A DNA stretch of 64,000 nt, taken from positions 12,941,577 to 13,005,576 of the forward strand of contig JAJEKV010000002.1 of NCBI GenBank assembly GCA_021234155.1, in the 5' to 3' direction. The notes under the pieces were generated by a model, which was given only the letters and a program-made list of their open reading frames with translations, did no database searches and was not told where the DNA came from. Below are positions 45,890-57,567 of this stretch, piece by piece. How positions within the stretch are numbered: the stretch's first letter is position 1; each line of letters starts with the position of its first letter. The translations under genes and the position numbers were made by a program. This DNA comes from Isoetes taiwanensis. Its lineage: Eukaryota; Streptophyta; Lycopodiopsida; Isoetales; Isoetaceae.

Positions 45890-47356
45890 TGTGACGTCCC
45901 CTACTGTGAGATCACGATGCCTCGCACCGTGATACAAACAGGGAGTTCATCCCCCGCACCAGCTCCACAATCGATACGGGGCCCTCCACATGTCATCGTG
46001 GACCGCCTAGAGTCCACATGGGAAGAGTGAAGGGGTCATTTTACCCTCTCCTCCCTCGGGCCTACCTAGCTGCAAAAGCGTAAACATACACGTCAGTAAC
46101 ATAACATCATATATCCACCTCGAAGACAAAGATCAGCACAATACAAAGGGAGTTCCTACTCAAGGCTCAGACTCCAGGGGATGACTGACTAGCTTGGGTC
46201 TCCAGAGTTCAGTGCAGACAGAATCATGACAATGGATTGGGCTGGTATAAGAACATGGCTTAGAATTGTCCACTCCATTCGCCCCTCCTGTGCACACTTT
46301 GTAGAGTAGGTTGAAAAGTGTTGGGACCTGGATCAGAGTCACGGCCGTGCATAGCCAAAGGGGCTATTCCTGGGTTACATCTCCCCAGTCCCGATGGGGC
46401 AGGTAGGGATCACTCCCTCCAGAGATCTACATGCTAACCCGAGGTGACTAGAGGGCCACTGCCCTTATTCGACTTCAACCCACTGGAGAGTGACGCATCA
46501 CTCCACGGGTGTCGAGCCCATGCCTTATCCACACTCAGTGGCAAGCCATTAGACCTAGTCACTCTGATCCCTGGTAGGCCTTACACACCAGAGGGATCGG
46601 TCAAGGGTTAGAACACGAACCTCATTCTAAGCCAGTCTGGCCCCTTCACCCGCAACCAGGTGGGCTCTTGTACACAGGCCGAAATCTAGTAATGCACTAA
46701 GAGGGACTAGCTAGGAGCATCATCTACTAAGCTTTAAGTCTCTACCCCCCTTCCCAATACAATGAGTCCACAGAATACATCCGTCCATCATCTGAACATA
46801 AGAAATAAGAACTAATCTAATACATAGAGTTAGGTTCTTTAGTTAGAGTCAATCTCAGGATCTACTTGGCTGCTAAGGGCGATTTAATAGGCTAAACCTA
46901 CTGGTTCGAAGGCTGGAATAAGGTTTAGGCTATTCAATCGACCAAATACCTGATCCCTGGTTCACTCCTCTTGATCCGAAGGCGTCCATGTCTCTGTTTT
47001 GCTTCGAGATGCGGTCGAAAGGATGATCTGACAAGCTGGGGCGTACGAGCGGATCGTGGGAGTTGGAATTGACTCCTCAGGTGCGCGAATCGGAGCTTGG
47101 GAGGTCTGTGGGCGAAAAAGGGAATGTTAGGGTTTGGTGCCTTATGAAGGCTAGGGTTTCCATGACCCTTGGTCTACCTTTAATGGGTTAAAGGTCTAAA
47201 GGTGCGCGCATTGCTAAGTGTGCGCACCATTGCAAGTTGCCCCTTAGGGCGTCCTTGCTTGGGTACACGTCGGCGTACACGTCGACTGGACGGCGTACGC
47301 GTGACGGCGCAGTACGGTATATGTCTTGAGACCGTATATCGTACTGGGACGTCACA
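45890..47356 (-). mobile_element. 5' LTR of a retrotransposon leading into the H3-like gene
   Basis: The 1467 bp are bounded by TGTGACGTCCC at 45890 and its exact reverse complement GGGACGTCACA ending at 47356, giving TG...CA ends with an 11-bp inverted repeat. A primer-binding site follows after one base. A diverged copy lies at 9370-10845. The termini contain ACGTCA, a motif known from plant histone promoters (the hexamer). I do not find the matching 3' LTR: sequence left of 41838 belongs to a different transposon, which may have replaced or cut it off. No gag or pol is seen on the internal side. Confidence 0.85.
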
Positions 47357-47744
47357 GTCATGCTCGAGCTTTAACTTTGGGTGGGCTTGTTGAATGGTGG
47401 AAGAATATTGACCTAGCCAAGGACCTTTGACATATTTCTAAAGCTCGATGGTTGTTGGTTGATACTCGATTCTTCAATAAGAAGTGCAGCAAAAGTGAGT
47501 TCATGATACTATGTCGGGAAGGCCACATGGCCTATGGCAACATGGTTAGAGACATACCTTATGTCCCTATTTCAAGTGCTTTTGTGATAATAGGGGTAAA
47601 AATAAAGCGGCCAAAGAATGTGATGAAAGTATGATATGGTTTGATCAAGCAGTGGTTTGGTCCATGCTGAATAGTCTAGATGTCATTTATCCTAATATGT
47701 CTTACGCTAGGTAGATAGTAGCCTCAAAAGTACACTTAAAGTTG
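47357..47744. other. Flank of the LTR; no recognised gene
   Basis: The plus-strand frame 47452-47634 (60 residues, with FFNKKCSKSEFMIL) is open but unrecognised. It may be a remnant of the transposon whose N-terminal part lies at 48120-49077. Confidence 0.35.
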
Positions 47745-48090
47745 GGCTTGAAACCTTAAAATCACAATCTAACCTAAAACCACAATCCATCAAACCATAA
47801 TCTAGACCCACAATATAATCCACAACCACAATCACAAGAAAATTGAAACCAAAAACCACATTCCAATCCAAAACCACAATCTAATCAAAACCATAATCTA
47901 GAACCACAATGTAATCTACAACCACAACCAAGTTTAAACCACAATGCAACGAATCACAATATGACTTGAACCACAGTTTAATCTAACCACAATGTAATCC
48001 AAAACCACAATCTATTCCAACCATAATGCAATCTATCTTGGATCTAAAACTATAATATACTATCTACAATACACAATCTATAATCTGTTA
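47745..48090 (+). repeat. Short tandem repeat of ACCACAATCTA type
   Basis: AACCACAATCTAATC-like units of about 15-20 bp recur imperfectly across the stretch (AACCACAATC, ACCATAATCTA, ACCACAATGTAATC). Related AACCACAAAT words recur at 49280-49310, on the far side of the transposase fragment. Confidence 0.75.
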
Positions 48091-48119
48091 TAGAGGATCT
48101 GGAGAAAACTGTGATCAAA

Positions 48120-49077
48120 TCAAGCTTGAAAGAGTAGATAGATAATAGAGTAGTAACTAACTTGGCTTTGCTCTAAGTAATGTGTAGCATGCTCTTCTCT
48201 GATATTTCTTTCAAGTCTCCTAGATTTCACATCCTTTGTGTTTGGAGAGACCCTAGTATTAGAAATCCAAAAATCCCTGCAAAAGAGCAATGACAGAATC
48301 AGAAATGGAATCACATCTTCTTCCCCTTCTATAGTACACCCATTTTCCTGAATTGCAATTTATCTCAAATTTGTCTCTCTTTGCAGCAGTCAAATTTCTT
48401 GGATGAACATCAAGAACTTTTCCCATTTTTCTGTAGCTGCTTTTCTGTTCATTGCCTATTGCCATTGCTAAACAAGATTTTTAGCGACCATACAATCTAG
48501 ACTAGTTGATTGCTTCATGATATGGATTGAATCTCTGATATTATCTATTATGGTTGTTTTTGCTTCCAGATTCTTCAAGAGATCCCCAACTATCTCTTCC
48601 ATAGCTTTATGTTCTAGTACATCAATCAATATTTCTCGTTTAATCTGAGATTCATTGTTTTTGTTTGCCTCAAGAATGAATTGACCGGTGTTTAACACTA
48701 CTCTCCTTTTTTGTTGCACCACTTTTATCCAACCCATCTTGACCTCCAATCTTCACCAATGCCTCATTAGCTTCTTTTTGTCTTTTCTCTCTGTCTTTGT
48801 TTCTTCGACGTTCTTGCTCAGATTCTCTCTTTTTCTCTTCTTGATATTCTTTATAGTATTGTCCACAATACTAGGATCATGACCGATTGATATATCATCT
48901 CTGCATTCTCAAGATTGACACTAGAAATAGTTGCATGTTCTAAACCACAATCTAAAACTTCCCAGTTTGAATTTCTTTCAACAATGATCTCAAACTCACT
49001 CTAACAAATGGATCTTCATTCTGGATGTTCTGGATTTCTTCATCTGCCATATCTAAGAATACATCTTTCTCCTCCAT
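48120..49077 (-). pseudogene. N-terminal part of a transposase of the same family as 34440-35956
   Basis: An ATG at 49077 opens MEEKDVFLDMADEEIQN on the minus strand, an acidic start. Frames then pass through a strongly basic coiled stretch near 48840-48760 (EQERRRNKDREKRQKEANEA). Then come KVLDVHPRNLTAAKRDKF and WVYYRRGRRCDSISDSV (48420-48290), and finally WISNTRVSPNTKDVKSRR with EEHATHYLEQSQ (48250-48160). The TRVSPN.KDV and H..HYL...Q blocks are what I expect before the catalytic part of the SDG/HGKG transposase family. Stops and shifts are present. Catalytic parts are missing; the LTR element lies just to the left, so the copy may have been interrupted there. Confidence 0.6.
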
Positions 49078-49984
49078 TTTTCAGAAATGTGCTTCACACT
49101 GTAGACTTACCAAAATAATACTGAGCAAAAGAATGAGGAACAAACTCCCTCTACGTTTCCACCGTTTGAGCATTTGAAAAAATTCCCTCCAGCATTAATG
49201 AAGTGGTTGGTTATTATTAGAATTACTCATCGGTTACTGGAAAAGGCATCAACGTAATCAATGTTATACAAATTCTCAAACCACAAATGCATTTCTTAAA
49301 CCACAAATACAAGCTATACTTTTAAGCTATTTGGGGGGGGACATGGGGGACACCAAAACTGATCCACTATAGCGTGAATCCACCCTTATACTACTTTCAG
49401 ATTTATTCTTTTTCTCACCTATGTTAGGCACTTGTTTATTCAAAGGATAGCATCTTTAATGGTCTAAATACCACAAGGATATTTGGACTATTCATTCCAT
49501 TATGGGAAACCTGGCAATGCAAATATCTTCTTCTAGCACCCTTGTGTTTTAAGGAAATTTGTCTCCGAAACGTTGTTTCATCATAATTGAGCTCTAATGC
49601 ATGAGGATCCCAACTTGATCTGAACATTTTTCTAATCATGAGGAAACGAAATTCTTATTTTACTGTTACAATCTAATCAGAAATTGGCATCAATGTCTAG
49701 CATAGTGTTGAGAAATTATAGTTCTAACTTGACATCCATGGGTATTGTCTATACCCTTGTTTGCATATAATGGTAATCCATTAAACTATGACTAAAACAA
49801 ACTTTTTTTTTTTTGAATAAGCGTGCCCCTTGGAGGCCACCATGCTTGAAATTTTCAATGGTCTAGTCCTTTTGTCTATCATTTTGACATTGTTTATGCA
49901 CAATACCTTTATATTAATGAGGCATGCAAGCCAATGATAAGACACGTAAGAGTGGCCTTTAAAATGTCGAACTAGCATGCCACA
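49078..49984. other. No recognisable gene
   Basis: A G8 run at 49332-49339 and poly(T) at 49803-49814 are present. No coding motif found. Confidence 0.4.
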
Positions 49985-50420
49985 TAGGGTCAAACACCTC
50001 GGCTCAAACATGTCACCCAGGCTCAAATATGCCACCTAGGTTCAAGCATTGCCCCTAGGGTTCAAACATGCCCTAGGCCACATAGGCTTAATTATGACAC
50101 ATGGATCAAACATGCCATTAGGGTTATAACAATGCTCTTTCAAATTATTTATTTATTTTTTAAGGGCAAGATATGCTTTTGTATGATTTTTTGATGGTTG
50201 AAATGTTGTGTCCCTAGGCTTGAACATGTCCTTGGGCTAGAACATGGCACATTGGCTCAAACATGCAACATATGCTCAAATTTGACATATGGCTCAAACA
50301 TGTCATTAGGCTCAAACATGACCATGGCTCAAACATACCACATAGACTCAAACATGACCATAGACTCAAACATGCCACATAGACTCAAACATGAGACATG
50401 GCTCAAACATGCTACTAGTA
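49985..50420 (+). repeat. Minisatellite of GGCTCAAACATG(C/A)CA type
   Basis: Units of about 17-20 bp around CTCAAACATG recur throughout, with varying joiners (CACATAGA, ACCATAGA). An unrelated stretch (about 50110-50210) splits the array. The spacing is irregular and the units touch, so it is not a CRISPR array. Confidence 0.85.
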
Positions 50421-52959
50421 GGATGTATAAAATAGGACGTTCTCCTTAATTTTCGGTTGAAGTTTTTATTCCCCGTTTCGAGTTTTCGCTTGCCGGCGAA
50501 AAATCTAGTAGGAATTTTGGAGTATCTATACAAAATCTGGCAATACTCATTAGCTGGTGGAGCATGACATACGATGCCAAATTATCTAGATAGAGGTACT
50601 GGGAATTTTGAAGCGCCACTATAGTCATAAAAATGCGTGACTTATTTGTTTTAAGAATGGAATATTTTCTTGTATGAAATTGTTTTTAAGAATGGAATAT
50701 AACCTGAGTCTAGGGTCATCATTGATGCCCCATGAAGAAGGGGCATCATGATATTGGGGGATGGGATGACGTGACGGTGGCCAATATATATGGCACTCGA
50801 TATTTATACGATATGGGGCATAGATCTGGCCGCCTGACATGTTCGGGCTTTCTTCCAACAAAGAAGGAGCAGCAGTTGGTCTAGCTGCCATGCTCGAGCA
50901 ACACACGGGGATACACTCCATTCTAAAACCATTGCTTTTCAACAAAAAAAGAAAAAGAAAATAAAATAAGCCCATCCCCCTTTTTACCTAACCATTACAA
51001 AACCTTACTTCTTTATTTTATAATGTTCAACATTACGGTGAAATTCAAAGTTAGGTATGTTATAATTGAATTAAATCTGGCCGTCCAGATGAGCAGTTCA
51101 GATTGCGATCCGGGTCTTGAAATCCTATTGGCTCTAAACGAATGGCTGAGATCAACATTATCGCCCTGACTTTACTCCATCTAGATTATTCTGTTTTCTT
51201 CCCTCCTGTTTGTCCCCTCTTCCCGCCTCCTGTTTGCGACCTCCGGCTATGGTAGTATGGCTTCCCTTTCCGCCTCCTGTATCTTTCCCTTTCGGCTATG
51301 GCCAGCTTACTTTCCGACCTTATTCACCATCTCGGCTGGTTTATTTCAGCCTTCTGATTTCAATCCCCATCTTCTGCCTTCTGGTTTCAATCCCAGCCTT
51401 GAGCCTTATTGTTGACAAATTCGCGTATTTGCAGATGGGAAGGATTGGCGAGGCATTGGACAGATTTTGTTGTAAGCACACGGGTGGATGACCCAAGCTT
51501 TGCAACTTCGTTTAGCATTGACTACGCTGTTCTCTTTAAGAGTCATGGCAGGCAATAGGTTTATATTACTCTGTAGATATACAATTTAAAGAAAAGCCTG
51601 CCCATCAGTCAAACTTTTTCCTTCTCTTTTCAAGTGCTATGAAAACCACAGAAATGCACTATTAATCCTTTTTTTTTTTGCAGATTCATGCATCGGATTT
51701 ATTCATACTTCTGCCTTCGATTTTCCCTATTTGATTCACAAGTTGAATCAAATGTATAGCAGTGTTGTGTGGTGATCGGTCCAGCAGGAGATACAGACAT
51801 TCCTTAAGAAGAATCCAATCTTAAGAATATAATGCATTACTTATGTATATCATATGTATATTCCCAAACTGGATGTGTAGATTACAGAGTTTGGCTCTGT
51901 AAATGCTGATTTTAAGGTTGAAATCCATGGAAATGATAGAGCCAATGAGAGTTTTCTTAAATTTATGGAGTATTTTATCTCGATCTTGGCTGTGATAGAA
52001 AAATTCAAAAAGAATGATAAACAAAACACCACTGGCCTGAAAACAACAATTATATTCAGCTAAAAACAACTTTATTAAGATTCTAACAATCGTGAAAGTA
52101 ATAAAAACAGTGAAAGTAATAAAAACAATGCTTAAAGACCATAGTTAATTTTAGATATTATGGTAAAAAATAATACAATTTTCAAATTTTCAACATATTG
52201 TTTTTTTTAATGCCACGTCATTTAACCATGTTGTTTATTGAAGAAAACAACACTTGAAAATATTTATTTGACATGTTGTTTATTGAAAATTCTATAAAAC
52301 CACATGTGCATTTTATGTAAAATAATACTAAAAGACGACACCTATTTTTGAAAAAAATACATTGCTTCTCAAAATTGCCCTTCCATAGCCCTTCATTGCC
52401 CTTCAAAAAATCATGAGTGTTTTCTATTATATAAAGGATATAATGAGCATATTAGTGATGCAAATGATGATGACATAAATTATTTGGTGAAGGTGCTTAT
52501 ATGTGCTGTGATGGTCAAAAAACTGGGTAGGTCAATAAAAAAGTTACCCTTAAAAGAAAAATCAGAAAACTACGCATAGTTTTTAGCAAAGTCGGACAAA
52601 ATCCTATACATGGTTTTTTAGTGTTGCTTTTTGGCAAAACAACAGTTAAAAACAGCATGTGGACCTTTTAAGTTTTATTACGAACCACATGTCTAATTTT
52701 GAAGAAAACAACGCTTGAAAACTACAGCTACTTTTAAAACAACATGTAGAAATATACGTTAATTCCTACGTGTAGATAATTTTGACAAAACTCTATGCGT
52801 AGACTTTTGGCAACAAAAACTACATGTATAAAAATTTTGCTAAAAACTACACGTCATTTCTAGCAAATCCGGATAAAAAACAACACGTAGTTTTTTTGTG
52901 TTGCTTTTTTGCAAAAAAGACACTGAAAAACAACATGTGGACCCAGTTTTGGGGTGGTA
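50421..52959. other. No recognised gene; AT-rich with short repeats
   Basis: The stretch 51180-51500 is C/T-rich with CTTCTG and GGCTATGG words and an open frame (51210-51491) without known motif. Around 52190-52300 ACATGTTGTTTATTGAA occurs twice, and 52640-52930 has further variants of AACAACATGTGGAC. Nothing is assignable to a gene. Confidence 0.4.
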
Positions 52960-53700
52960 GTGCTTCTAGGAGCTTCTAGATCATTCTCTTATTTTCTGCA
53001 GCTTTCTAGAAGATTTTACAACTTTTTCAATTATTTTAGAAGTATGAGAATTCTTTGGGTTCTTTTAGATTTCGTGAGATACCTTTAGATGCTATCAAGA
53101 TTCTCTTAGGGTTTCTAAGGCTTCATGAAGTTTTACATAGATTCCCTTATGTTTTATGAGATCTCCTTAGGTTTCGTGAGATTTCTATATTCTAGAATGT
53201 TCTAGAACCTTCTAGCTGCTTCTAGACCATTCTAGAACCTTCTAGGAAGTTCTAGACATATTAAAAGGTTTTAGAACCTTCTAGAAGTTTCTAGAGAGCT
53301 CTTAAATTTTCCAGAACATTCCACAATATTTGGGACATTCTAGAACTAGAGCCTTTCTAGCCAAGAACCTCATCTAGGTAGTCTCCTTATATACAAAAAA
53401 GAGGTTTTTTTTTTTTCCATCTATGCATGTGAGATATATGTGCATACCCTAAATCCTAGAACAATCCTGAACATTCTAGAACCATTAGGGTTTCAGTAAC
53501 CTTAACAAGGAAAAATGAAGCATATGTTGAAGAATAAAAGCGTGGAGAGTTAGTTAAGTGGTTGTTGTGGAGGTGATCTAGGATTTTCTGGAACTTTTTA
53601 GAGCATTCTAGAACTATCTAGAAGATTCTTGAACTTTCTTAGAACTTTCTAGAGTCTTCCAAAACATTCTAGAACTTTTGAGATTAAGTTAATATGCTTA
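52960..53700. repeat. TTCTAGAA-rich array
   Basis: Units such as TTCTAGAACATTCTAGAACC recur many times, alternating TTCTAGAA and AGAACNTTCT words with a period near 10-15 bp. The array is split by less repetitive DNA at about 53360-53570. TTCTAGAA matches the heat-shock element consensus (alternating GAA and TTC every 5 bp). It is most simply a minisatellite. Confidence 0.85.
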
Positions 53701-53744
53701 AGTATATTTAAAACATTAACTATTTCAATGAATGAATGCTTAAT

Positions 53745-53815
53745 TTAGTGATTAGAATGGGGGGTTCAGGAGGCAATGACCAGGGTTCAAATCCCCCAAA
53801 TAACATAAAAATTTT
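53745..53815 (+). mobile_element. tRNA-derived SINE-like head
   Basis: TAGTGATTAGAATGG (53746-53760) resembles a polymerase III A box region, and GGTTCAAATCC (53784-53794) matches the B box exactly, within a T-arm-like CAGGGTTCAAATCCCCC. The spacing is short for a complete tRNA and no acceptor stem closes. It suggests a SINE head or tRNA relic. Confidence 0.4.
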
Positions 53816-53861
53816 AAAAGCCTCCTCTTAAGGGCCGAGCATTCAACGTGAGCGATAAGAT

Positions 53862-54446
53862 CTTGGACCTGATCAAGGGTCGAGATCACGCTAAAGCAAC
53901 ATGAACCATAGGATCTCAGATCAACGATCTAGATCGAGCGCAACCTGGACCGTTTTGGACCTGATCAAGGGTCGAGATCACGCTAAAGCAACATGAACCA
54001 TAGGATCTCAGATCAACGGTCTAGATCGAGTGCAACCTGGACCGTAGGATCTGTTACATATAAACTCCCAAACCATCTGAACTGTAAGATGCGCCTCAAA
54101 GCAAATTGGACCGTAGGATGTGCTGATACAAACTCCCAAGCTATATGGACCGTAGGGTATGTCCTAGAGCAATGTGAGCCGTAGGATCTCGGATCGACGC
54201 TCAGGATCGAGCGCAACCTGAACCGTAGGATCTATAACATATAAACTCCCAAGCCATCTGGGTCGTCGGATATGTCCCCGATCGAAGGGATCGACGGTCT
54301 AGATCGAGCGCAACCTGGACCGTAGGATCTGTTACATATAAACTCCCAAACCATCTGAACCGTAGGATGCGCCTCAAAGCAATCGGATCGACGCTCAGGA
54401 TCGAGCGCAACCTGAACCGTAGGATCTATAACATATAAACTCCCAA
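53862..54446 (+). repeat. Complex tandem repeat with ACCGTAGGATCT units
   Basis: Two kinds of unit alternate. One is GGACCTGATCAAGGGTCGAG with ATGAACCATAGGATCTCAG, duplicated at 53862 and 53952. The other is GATCGAGCGCAACCTG then ACATATAAACTCCCAA, present three or more times up to 54446. Many short copies of GGACCGTAGGATCT lie between. The array is GC-richer than its flanks. Confidence 0.85.
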
Positions 54447-57032
54447 GTCAATGATGCTCCTTTTAAGTTATTGTCCAAGCTGGATGTTAGATTTACAACT
54501 ATTGAAAGGTCTGTGCAACAATATGAATCATATGGAGTTGTGCATGTCAAATGTGTTGGTGTGGAAGTACGATTTCGTTGCAAGGAATCATAAGGTTGCC
54601 ATGCATAAGTACGGTTTTATTGCAAGGAATTATGAGACTGTAGATGTAGATCCAATATACATATCAAAAATGTTGGTGTTAGCTATGTTGTGTTGCCCCA
54701 ATATGACAATCATTTGTGTCATTTTTAACTGGCATAGGCATCCAACAATGCCAATTGCAAAGCATGTTGGTCTAGAATGTTGTGTAGTTTTTCTTGGTTC
54801 CACAAAACAACCAACAATTCTAGGGTAGACATCATGTCGACCCTAGAAAATATGTAGTCTATTTTAGATTCTTCCATTTTAACAACCAAGGGAAGGAAGC
54901 CTATGTATATCGTGTGCACTGAGATACTCGCATTTGGTACTAGATTTGCACTATGGTAAATCTCTGCTATGTTGATATTGCTGTGATTTTTCTATTTTGT
55001 TGTGTGCATGTAGGATTACACATCCGGCTCTACACGTATTTTATTTCTTTCGTTAATCAACCCTAGACTTTGAAATCTTTGGATGCGAAAAAGGAATTTG
55101 CTTTGCCCATTCATTTGATTGCCCATTTTTCTTATTACGATCTTAAGCCCTAGCGCCAATAGTTTACTTGAAATACTCATGAAGTTATGGCTAGCTTTCC
55201 AAATCTAAAGGAATTGTATCTAAAAATCTAAGCCTTAGTACCGATAGTTTATTTGGGGCTATTCATTAAGTTGTCGCTTGGTTATCAAGCTATTTATTAA
55301 GTTGTGGCTTGCTTGTCAAATTTGAAAGAGTTATCTCAAAATATTGTGAGAGGTGGTTAAAGAAATGCATCATGAACAAATGCAACAAATGCGTGTTAAT
55401 CACAAAAACATGCATCTATTATGAACAAACACATATCCCAGCTCTATAGGTCTTTGTAGATGTTCATGACATGTGAATATGGCCTAATATTCATAGCCTG
55501 TGGCACTTCCCTAATAAACCATTTGGCACACAATTGCAACCTGAATGTCATGTACATAGTATACACACGTTTCTACTTTTGTAATTTTATCCTAGTCTGT
55601 TTTGGAATTTTATCCTAGTCTTTGTTATCTTACATAACAATTATTGACATTTTATTTATCACGACATTATCTATTATCTATTATCTTGGAGTAGAAGAGA
55701 GCATCTAAGAAATGTGGCCTCTATGCCAGTCTATACTGGTTCAGTACAGCTTGCAGGATCTTAACGAATTGAGTCGAAAATATTGTTCTTTGCAAGGGAA
55801 GCGACAAAAGGTTTAGTATCTTCATCTGCATATTAACATTTTTAGACTTGATATTCTCGCATATATTTGATGGCAATTGATGCCTGCATTAAAGAATGGA
55901 GAATGTAAAAAACACTTGGGAGTGTATAAGTGAAAACGAACTGAGAGTGTATATTGAAGACGAACTAGAAAAGCGTATGAGTAAACAAACTCAGTCCAAC
56001 AGAGGAACTTACTTTAATAACTTCAAAGTAGTATAATATTAATTCCTTAGATGCAAGGCGCCCCCTGTTTTTTGTCTCAAATAATGCAGAGAGTGGTAGA
56101 GGCACACCTTTATTTGTGAAGAAACTATTATTGGCATTGATTGAACTCCTTAAATGAAACACATAAAACAATTAGTGTAATGGTCCATAACATGATAAGA
56201 TAATGAAAAGTATCCCCTTGGGTCTTGTGTGAACTATGTCAGGGATTTGTTGGTAATTACCTGTGATTGGAAAAAGGAAAAATATTTGATGATTGAACGA
56301 TCTAAATTCTTCAGCCAAGAATCGCTCCACATTGCTCATTTTTCATCAAATAGTTCAAAATCGACTAGGGGACACCCAAACTCCAAATTGGCCTCCAAAA
56401 TTGCTCAATCCAACATATCCTTTATTCTTCCATGAGTGTAGGAACGATCAAAATAAATTTTGCTTAAATTAAATGACTTAAATGAAACCCGCTGTAGGGT
56501 TTTTTTTTTAATTTTTCACCTTTGTATGCACATAAAATGGCATACAAAAGGTGCTTTTTGGGCTGTTTTCTTCACTCAAAACGCGGTTATGTCATTTGAA
56601 AATATTCTAAATGAAGGTTCTCAAATTTTGCACGAGGATATGGGTGCATGGGCGATTATGAAAATCCATCTTCTATGAAGATGTTATTTTGAGCACAAAA
56701 TTGCCGCAGACTATGGCTGCTAATTCATCTTGATTGTTGCATGTCGTTTGAAAACAAAAAAAAAAGTCTCGGCTAATTTTGAGCACGCTATTTATTTGCT
56801 ACCCACCAAGATACTTTTGCCCAAAAGGAAAAAAAATATTTGATGATTTCTAACTCATCTTGATTATTTGAGGGGACATCCCTAAAGGTCCGAACCCTAT
56901 TCTTCCATGAGTGTAGGAACGATCAAAATAAAGAAGTAAATTTAACTCATACTAAAAAAGCAAACAAATATAAATCTTTGCTCCTAGTATTTGAAAATCT
57001 TCTATGAAGGGTTGCAATGCCATTTCTATGAA
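54447..57032. other. No recognised gene; one 125-codon frame and short repeats
   Basis: The plus frame 54451-54828 (125 residues) is open but has no motif I recognise. TATTCTTCCATGAGTG recurs at about 56423 and 56900 with the following bases GTAGGAACGATCAAAATAAA. ATTATCTATTATC repeats lie near 55665-55690. I support no gene here. Confidence 0.4.
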
Positions 57033-57567
57033 ATATAAGATATACATCATCTTGATTGGTGTGTCGGCTGAATTTTGAGCACAGCGGCAAAGATCATGCC
57101 TTCTAACTCATCTTGATTATTTGAGCACATCCAGCACCATGCCTGTCATATTTTAACTCATACTAAACAAACAAATATAAATCTAACTCCTAGTATAAAC
57201 CTGTATATGCTATTACAAATATAAGATATACATCTTGGTTGGTGTGGCTGATTTGGAAGCTTTGTGGATTTTTTAAAAGCTTTCTCGATTCCTCGACTAC
57301 TCGTGCACAAGCTATTTCAAAGCTGTTCCCCTGGATTAGTAGAGCGGAAGTTTGCCATTTGGCGGGACTTCTTGGGTGTTGTAGATGGTGATGGTCGGTT
57401 TGTACAGCAGTAGAGTTGCAGTTTTTCCGTGAGTTTGTTGTGGAGTGTCGAGGTATCGCTGTCTCTTTGGGGCAGTTCTCCTTCCTCCTCACTTGTTTTG
57501 TAACATTACTATTCTTTTAATATATTGATGACACAGTTCTTCAAAAAAAAAATATATAAGATATACA
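57033..57567 (+). mobile_element. Poly(A)-ended retroposon (LINE/SINE 3' end) in locally repeated DNA
   Basis: GTTTTGTAACATTACTATTC followed by TTAATATATTGATG, a short tail and A10 (57542-57551) looks like the 3' end of a plant LINE or SINE, plus orientation. ATATAAGATATACA occurs perfectly at 57219-57232 and 57554-57567, as a target duplication would. But a third copy at 57033-57046 shares flanking sequence with the 57219 copy, so local duplication could explain it. The 5' boundary is therefore uncertain. Confidence 0.5.

Noticed and set aside
9370-47356. The two LTR copies as the ends of one 35-kb element
   Set aside because: They are much diverged from each other, both seem to have the primer-site side on the left, and the DNA between them contains many unrelated old elements.
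50198-50420. CRISPR-like array of CTCAAACATG repeats
   Set aside because: Units are short and contiguous without unique spacers of constant length, and the DNA is plant nuclear in character.
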